Shown here in pieces: positions 32,518 to 36,378 of a DNA stretch of 36,378 nucleotides. The notes beneath the pieces were generated by a model. The model saw nothing but the letters and a program-made list of their open reading frames with translations. It made no database searches and was not told where the DNA came from. Origin of the DNA: Methanothrix sp. (GTDB lineage: Archaea; Halobacteriota; Methanosarcinia; Methanotrichales; Methanotrichaceae); the NCBI GenBank assembly GCA_026394565.1, contig JAPKYA010000084.1, positions 1 through 36,378 on the forward strand. Reading direction: 5' to 3'. A program made the translations under genes and the position numbers. Positions within the stretch are counted from its first letter, which is position 1. Each line of letters opens with the position of its first letter.

Positions 32518-33455
32518 TTGCCAAATCCTGCGCCCATAACAATAATGCAAACGACCTCGTTCAGAGATTCCATAAAGACTGCAATCTCCGTAACATGGTC
32601 TCGGCCATGGATTACATCTATAGAGCAAAGGAGTTCTGCCTTTTTCTGGAAACCAGAGGCAAGAATCCTCTGACCGCAGACAGAGAGGATCTCAGAGATT
32701 TCTTGAGCCGATTGAAGGAAAGAGGAGTAAAGTTCAAGACAATCGACCGGATCTACACCTGCTTGAGCGCCTTCTACGAGTTTCTGATAATAGAAGAGCT
32801 TGTTGAGTACAATCCCATCCTGCCTTTCAGGAAGTACTACCTTCGCCGCTATAAGAGTGATAGCGATTCAGAGATCAGAAAGTTAATCGGTGTGGAAGAT
32901 GCTTCGCGACTCGTCAACTCCATCCTCGACAGCCGGGATAAATGCATACTCGTCTTGCTCTTTAAAACCGGAATGCGCGTGGGCGAACTTACTAGCCTGG
33001 ATGTTACAGATGTAGATCTCGACAAAGGCGAGGTAACGCTTAAACACAAGAAGAAGCGCACCAATCGCGTTCTATTCCTGGATAATGAGGCTATTGCCGT
33101 TTTGCAGAGATGGCTGGCTGCCCGCAAGAATCGAATTGGTGCAGAGGATCTGGCGCTCTTCATATCAAAGATAGGAACGCGGATCACCGTTAAAGGTATT
33201 GAGAGACTCATCGAAAAGCACGCAGAGCGTGTGGGCCTGCATGATCCTAAGGCCATCAGGCTGGAGGATCGATTCACGCCTCATTGCTGTCGACACTGGT
33301 TTGTAACTCATCTGCTCAGGGCGGGAATGTCTAGGGATTTCGTCAAAGAGCTGCGCGGAGACACGCGAGGAGAGGCCATCGACATTTACCATCATATTGA
33401 CAAGAAAGAGCTTCGCGAGAGCTACCTCGCGCATATACCCCAACTTGGAATTTAG
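32514..33455 (+). CDS. Tyrosine recombinase/integrase (Xer-like)
   Basis: A 313-residue site-specific recombinase starting at the ATG of an ATGA overlap with the preceding gene. An N-terminal SAM-like core-binding domain (to about 110) is followed by the catalytic domain. R155 in KTGMRVGEL, the LKHKKKRTNR beta-hairpin lysine, H257-x-x-R260 in TPHCCRHWF, and the nucleophile Y292 in AIDIYHHI make up the active site. Length and motifs match archaeal XerA-type enzymes and also integrases of small mobile elements. The second His/Trp position (GDTRGEA) is not the usual one. It may resolve chromosome dimers or move an element; no flanking att repeats were found. Its coupled upstream protein is the most interesting part. 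Confidence 0.87.
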   Translation: MIAKSCAHNNNANDLVQRFHKDCNLRNMVSAMDYIYRAKEFCLFLETRGKNPLTADREDLRDFLSRLKERGVKFKTIDRIYTCLSAFYEFLIIEELVEYNPILPFRKYYLRRYKSDSDSEIRKLIGVEDASRLVNSILDSRDKCILVLLFKTGMRVGELTSLDVTDVDLDKGEVTLKHKKKRTNRVLFLDNEAIAVLQRWLAARKNRIGAEDLALFISKIGTRITVKGIERLIEKHAERVGLHDPKAIRLEDRFTPHCCRHWFVTHLLRAGMSRDFVKELRGDTRGEAIDIYHHIDKKELRESYLAHIPQLGI

Positions 33456-33521
33456 GTCTTATACGGGAAAAGAGACATTGGTTCAGATTATTGGAAACCA
33501 TCTGCTTTTCTTCGCGATGGG

Positions 33522-34172
33522 TTAAGGATCATGATTTTCGTGATCAAGCGATATACTCTCTAAGTAATTATCATACCAAATCTCGATATTTGATCGGCAT
33601 ACTCTCAGATCCTTTGCCATTTCTTTCTCCATCTCTTCGATATAAGGCGTAGGAAGTCGTTTTATTAACTTACTGTCTCTAAGAATTACCTGCCTTTCTT
33701 TAAAATCGGATAGATCTTTAGGAAAAAGATCCCCAACCCAATTCGTATAAAAACCATTTTTTGCGAATGGAAAAGTTTTATTTAATTCTTCTTTTGCACT
33801 TTTATTAACCTCTTCCCCAAAAAGGTCTATCATTACTTTGATATATTTACTTCTTGAAATGATGTTCAATATGAAACCTGCGTCAATCTGGGGATATTTC
33901 TTACCTTTTAATTCTCGTATTATCGTTTTAAGTGTTTCAAGACTCTTATTTAGATAGCATGCAAATTCTTGGTATCCTTTAGTTCCCGGTTCGCTTTTGG
34001 GTCTTCTTGAATCTCTGAGTTTTTTGACTATGATACCCATTTCCTTCAGTTTTTTTAATACCGGATTTAAATTACTTTCTTTCATTTTTATATGTTCGGC
34101 AAGGTACCATTCCGCATATCCCTTCTCATCTAGCAGAATTAAAATAACTTTGACCTGGGATTCGCTGAACAT
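33522..34172 (-). CDS. AT-rich winged-helix protein of unknown function
   Basis: A 216-residue protein. Residues 1-60 form a winged helix-turn-helix in the MarR-like style (FSESQVKVILILLDEKGYAEWYLAEHIKMKESNLNPVLKKLKEMGIIVKK). The rest, about 150 residues, is helical and unassigned, with charged segments and a late EIWYDNYLES. The gene is clearly AT-rich compared with the topoisomerase cluster, and it lies among a recombinase, two unknown genes and an IS element. It may be a regulator carried by a mobile region. Convergent with the recombinase gene. Confidence 0.65.
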   Translation of the reverse strand: MFSESQVKVILILLDEKGYAEWYLAEHIKMKESNLNPVLKKLKEMGIIVKKLRDSRRPKSEPGTKGYQEFACYLNKSLETLKTIIRELKGKKYPQIDAGFILNIISRSKYIKVMIDLFGEEVNKSAKEELNKTFPFAKNGFYTNWVGDLFPKDLSDFKERQVILRDSKLIKRLPTPYIEEMEKEMAKDLRVCRSNIEIWYDNYLESISLDHENHDP

Positions 34173-34285
34173 TCCTGTCTAACTATGTCGCTATATCTTC
34201 AAATAAATTCCGCTGTGGAAGACAATTATGTTTTTTAGTAAATTAGAATAAACAGTTATTATTTTTAATTGTTTTTAATAAGTAA

Positions 34286-34306
34286 TTATATAAAAACATT
34301 TAAATA
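34286..34306 (+). promoter_or_regulatory. AT-rich promoter before the unknown gene pair
   Basis: TTATATAAAAAC at 34286-34297 and TTTAAATA at 34299-34306 are TATA-like and lie about 45-60 nt before the ATG at 34351. The rest of the 34173-34350 gap is AT-rich with no other signal that I can support. Confidence 0.4.
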
Positions 34307-34350
34307 GATTGAAAGCCTCGTATGGTATAAGGAAAAAAAGGTGATAAAAA

Positions 34351-34647
34351 ATGAAAAAAATTCGAAATTCAACAGCTAGAGATGCATACTACCGACTTTC
34401 TTACTATGAAGAGGCTGTCGGGGAACTTCGGAGATTGAGTGAAGATGATGGAGTCCTATTTGCAGGGATCGGCAAGGTGACTGTTATTCTTCCCCTAGAG
34501 ATGGAAGAAGAACTACAGCCATTCCTGGGTCATAAAATTGGGGTACTGCATACGGATATTACAGGAAAAGAATACCTTGTAAGAACATACCCAGAAAAGG
34601 AGATTGGGTCATTTGGCGAAATTGCTCCGGCGGGGGTCTGCGCATGA
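34351..34647 (+). CDS. Small protein of unknown function in the accessory region
   Basis: A 98-residue protein that I do not recognise. GGTGAT lies upstream of the ATG. It has an N-terminal charged helix (STARDAYYRLSYYEEAVGELRRL) and then a beta-rich part (VLFAGIGKVTVILPLEMEEEL, GHKIGVLHTDITGKEYLVRTY). The stop overlaps the next ATG by 4 bp (ATGA), so the two proteins are made together and may work together. Confidence 0.6.
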   Translation: MKKIRNSTARDAYYRLSYYEEAVGELRRLSEDDGVLFAGIGKVTVILPLEMEEELQPFLGHKIGVLHTDITGKEYLVRTYPEKEIGSFGEIAPAGVCA

Positions 34648-35216
34648 CCCCTAGCAAGCCTAGTGGAAGACCTAAGAAAGCCGGTCCTCGTTTTTGCAGG
34701 AACTGCAGAACGGAGTTAAACGTAAAAAATACATATAGTCGTAGCGGAAGAAGGGTTACATATTGCAAAGATTGCGAGAAGCTTCGAGTTCAAGAGAAGC
34801 GATTAAAGAATAAGGGCTGTACCGATAACAGTCATTACTCATACACGTTATATAAAAATCGTCCAATATTCTTTGCCAGTAAGGGCGAGAAGTCACAATA
34901 CTTACTGGATAGGACACTTGTCATCGCTGGAAGTGGAGAAACGAATGAATACTCATCAATAGCAGGAAGATGCGTATTCAGCATCTGCAGGAATCGCAAT
35001 GATGATAAAAAACCTATGGTAACTTCGCCAGTTCTATGTACCGAATGTTCCGGAATATTGAGATTTAACACTAAAATTGAATTGATCTGTGAGGATTGTG
35101 GTTCAATCTCAGATGTTTTACTCTATGAGGAAAATAAAAAGATGAGTCTCATCGAATCATTTGATCCATCAACCCCGGAAAGACAACAAAATTGCTTAGG
35201 AGTTGACGATAAATAA
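34644..35216 (+). CDS. Zinc-finger protein of unknown function beside an IS element
   Basis: A 190-residue protein. The N-terminal 60 residues hold a putative zinc knuckle: C18-x2-C21 (FCRNCRTEL) paired with C41-x2-C44 (YCKDCEK). A second set lies near the C-terminus: CTEC then CEDC (LRFNTKIELICEDCGS). The middle is unassigned. The basic N-terminus (SGRPKKAGPRFCRNC) suggests nucleic-acid binding. It starts within the stop of the preceding gene (ATGA). Its stop is one base from the end of the convergent transposase gene, so the IS may lie against, or may have cut, its natural 3' end. Confidence 0.6.
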   Translation: MTPSKPSGRPKKAGPRFCRNCRTELNVKNTYSRSGRRVTYCKDCEKLRVQEKRLKNKGCTDNSHYSYTLYKNRPIFFASKGEKSQYLLDRTLVIAGSGETNEYSSIAGRCVFSICRNRNDDKKPMVTSPVLCTECSGILRFNTKIELICEDCGSISDVLLYEENKKMSLIESFDPSTPERQQNCLGVDDK

Positions 35217-36378
35217 TTTACTCAATATTTTGTGATATAGGCAAGTTTACACGCGGCTCGATTGAATAATTCCAATTAGGATATAATTCATGAAAGATAA
35301 TTTTTAGTTGTGCCAGATCTTCATCCGAGATCTTTTTCCCTGTTTCATAGTCCCGTTCATCTAGCCGAGCCTCTACTCTCAGTCCTTTCTTTGTCTTGGT
35401 TGAACCGATTAGCTTGATAATCGTTTCATAGCTGGTCAACGGTTTTCCTCGCCAATTCATGCTTATGAATGAGAACATGCAATGCTCAATCTTATTCCAT
35501 TTGCTTGTCCCAGGCGGAAAATGGCAGACTGTTATTGCTATTCCAATTTCGTCCGCCAAATCCTGCAAAAAGAATTTCCAGCTTCTGTTTCGGCTTCCAT
35601 TACTTCCCCCGCCATCTGCACAGATGAGCAATTTTTTGCACTCTGCATAATGGTATTTCCCAACGATATTCCACCATTGTCGAATGCTTTCAACGGCGAA
35701 CTCAGCCGTGTTATGGCTCTTGCCCACATTAACCAATCCATCATTTATTTTGGGATCATAAACCCCATAAGGGATCGCAGAGCCAATTGACAGCGATGGG
35801 AAATCATACACATTTACCTGTTCAGGATCGCCCTTTTGCCTCCAAGTCCTACCTGAATTCTTAAAATCGCCAATTTTCTCTTTTTTCTTTGCGTCTACAG
35901 AAATTACAGGATCGCCCTCGTCTATGAATTTGGTTGCCTGTGTATTAATATAGCGAAACTGACTATCTCTCTCCGGACCTGATTTACCTTCTAATGTTTT
36001 TTTATTAGCTTGAAGCGAATAGTTATCTTCTTTCAAGAGGCGTCTCACTGTATCGTGGCTAACATCATGCCCTTTTAGCTGTAGCTCCTCAGCTATGGCA
36101 TAGGTTGATTTATATGTCCATTTGAGAAGACTCATTGGATTGCCGGCTGTGCTTTCCTTCATGATCTCTTCGAGATCGTTTATCAGAGTCGGGTCCTTGT
36201 CTTCGGCCTTCTTCCGCCCGCCACCTGGCTTACGGAGCCTCTCCGGCTGCTCCAATTCATCTTCATTCTCAAGCTCTTGAACGCCCTTATCGATGGTCCT
36301 TCGGGATAATCCTGTTATAGAAGAGACTTTTGAGACCCCACCCCAACCGATCTCAAGAGCTTTGGCTGCTGCAAATCG
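35217..36378 (-). mobile_element. Partial ISAzo13-type insertion sequence
   Basis: The transposase gene runs off the right edge, so only one end of the element can lie here. Its left boundary is at or to the left of 35217, where it abuts a convergent zinc-finger gene. No clear terminal inverted repeat or target-site duplication was located by eye. Confidence 0.6.
35218..36378 (-). CDS. ISAzo13-family transposase, 5' end beyond the window
   Basis: 386 residues are visible and the reading frame stays open to the right edge, so the N-terminus is cut off by the window. The first visible residues (RFAAAKALEIGWGGVSKVSS-TGLSRRTI) and the GGGRKK stretch match the N-terminal helix-turn-helix of ISAzo13-type transposases. 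The DDE/D-type core follows: D in VISVDAKKKEKIGDF, D in LLICADGGGSNGSRN, and E in TSKWNKIEH. Methionine-like starts inside this frame (a TTG at 36253-36255) are not the true start. No stop or frameshift is seen, so it may be active. Its terminal inverted repeats were not identified. Confidence 0.9.
   Translation of the reverse strand, partial: RFAAAKALEIGWGGVSKVSSITGLSRRTIDKGVQELENEDELEQPERLRKPGGGRKKAEDKDPTLINDLEEIMKESTAGNPMSLLKWTYKSTYAIAEELQLKGHDVSHDTVRRLLKEDNYSLQANKKTLEGKSGPERDSQFRYINTQATKFIDEGDPVISVDAKKKEKIGDFKNSGRTWRQKGDPEQVNVYDFPSLSIGSAIPYGVYDPKINDGLVNVGKSHNTAEFAVESIRQWWNIVGKYHYAECKKLLICADGGGSNGSRNRSWKFFLQDLADEIGIAITVCHFPPGTSKWNKIEHCMFSFISMNWRGKPLTSYETIIKLIGSTKTKKGLRVEARLDERDYETGKKISDEDLAQLKIIFHELYPNWNYSIEPRVNLPISQNIE

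Noticed and set aside
32514-33455. An integrated plasmid or virus bounded by att sites around the recombinase
   Set aside because: No tRNA gene or direct repeat flanking the recombinase was found, and nearby genes show no structural or replication proteins of a virus.

Overview
The window looks like a chromosomal segment of a methanogenic euryarchaeon. Archaeal information-processing genes are present: DNA topoisomerase VI B and A subunits, a zinc-finger RPA with its RPA-associated partner, a Nop5 C/D-box protein and an archaeal-type DNA ligase relative. There is also methanogenesis marker protein 8 (DUF2099), a small sirohaem/Fe-S Dsr-like protein and an archaeal FtsZ. TATA-like boxes, U-rich terminators, TTG starts and many exported proteins fit Methanosarcinales; Methanothrix (Methanosaeta) is my best guess, but this is inference from gene content.

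Layout. 1-9.1 kb is rich in exported proteins, many in related pairs: a transglutaminase-like and a TPR protein sharing one N-terminal module, two tandem Tyr/Trp-rich secreted paralogs, two lamin-tail-domain proteins, a DUF333 protein and a repeat-bearing secreted protein. Among them lie a ChaB-like gene and a flavodoxin/Dsr-like operon behind a perfect dyad. 9.2-13.8 kb holds a radical SAM gene, then a large AT-rich TPR/multi-membrane gene flanked by two direct copies of a [secreted protein + radical SAM 5' end] block; the second copy is decayed. 13.7-18.1 kb holds a ligase-like gene with degenerate catalytic motifs coupled to a winged-helix gene, ftsZ, a probably leaderless winged-helix regulator, a possible AlaX remnant and marker protein 8.

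18.1-24.2 kb holds a two-gene extracytoplasmic sensing operon (an ABC-type binding domain fused to about 60 pentapeptide repeats, and an SBP_bac_3-Cache fusion), an AEC transporter, a secreted protein of unknown function and nop5. 24.2-30.8 kb is a genome-maintenance cluster: rpa, RPA-associated gene, stand-alone Lrp-type RAM domain, top6B, top6A, followed by an amidohydrolase and a Trm112-like zinc protein. 30.8-36.4 kb becomes accessory: a C-terminally anchored charged protein, a ribbon-helix-helix-like/coiled-coil protein translationally coupled to a tyrosine recombinase, an AT-rich winged-helix gene, a coupled pair of unknown genes (one with zinc knuckles), and an ISAzo13-type transposase running off the right edge.

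The most unusual items are the pentapeptide-repeat sensor operon, the segmental duplication bracketing the AT-rich TPR gene, the ligase-like protein with broken catalytic motifs, the recombinase with a coupled DNA-binding partner, and a hairpin-forming intergenic sequence found at two distant sites. No rRNA, convincing tRNA or CRISPR array was seen.
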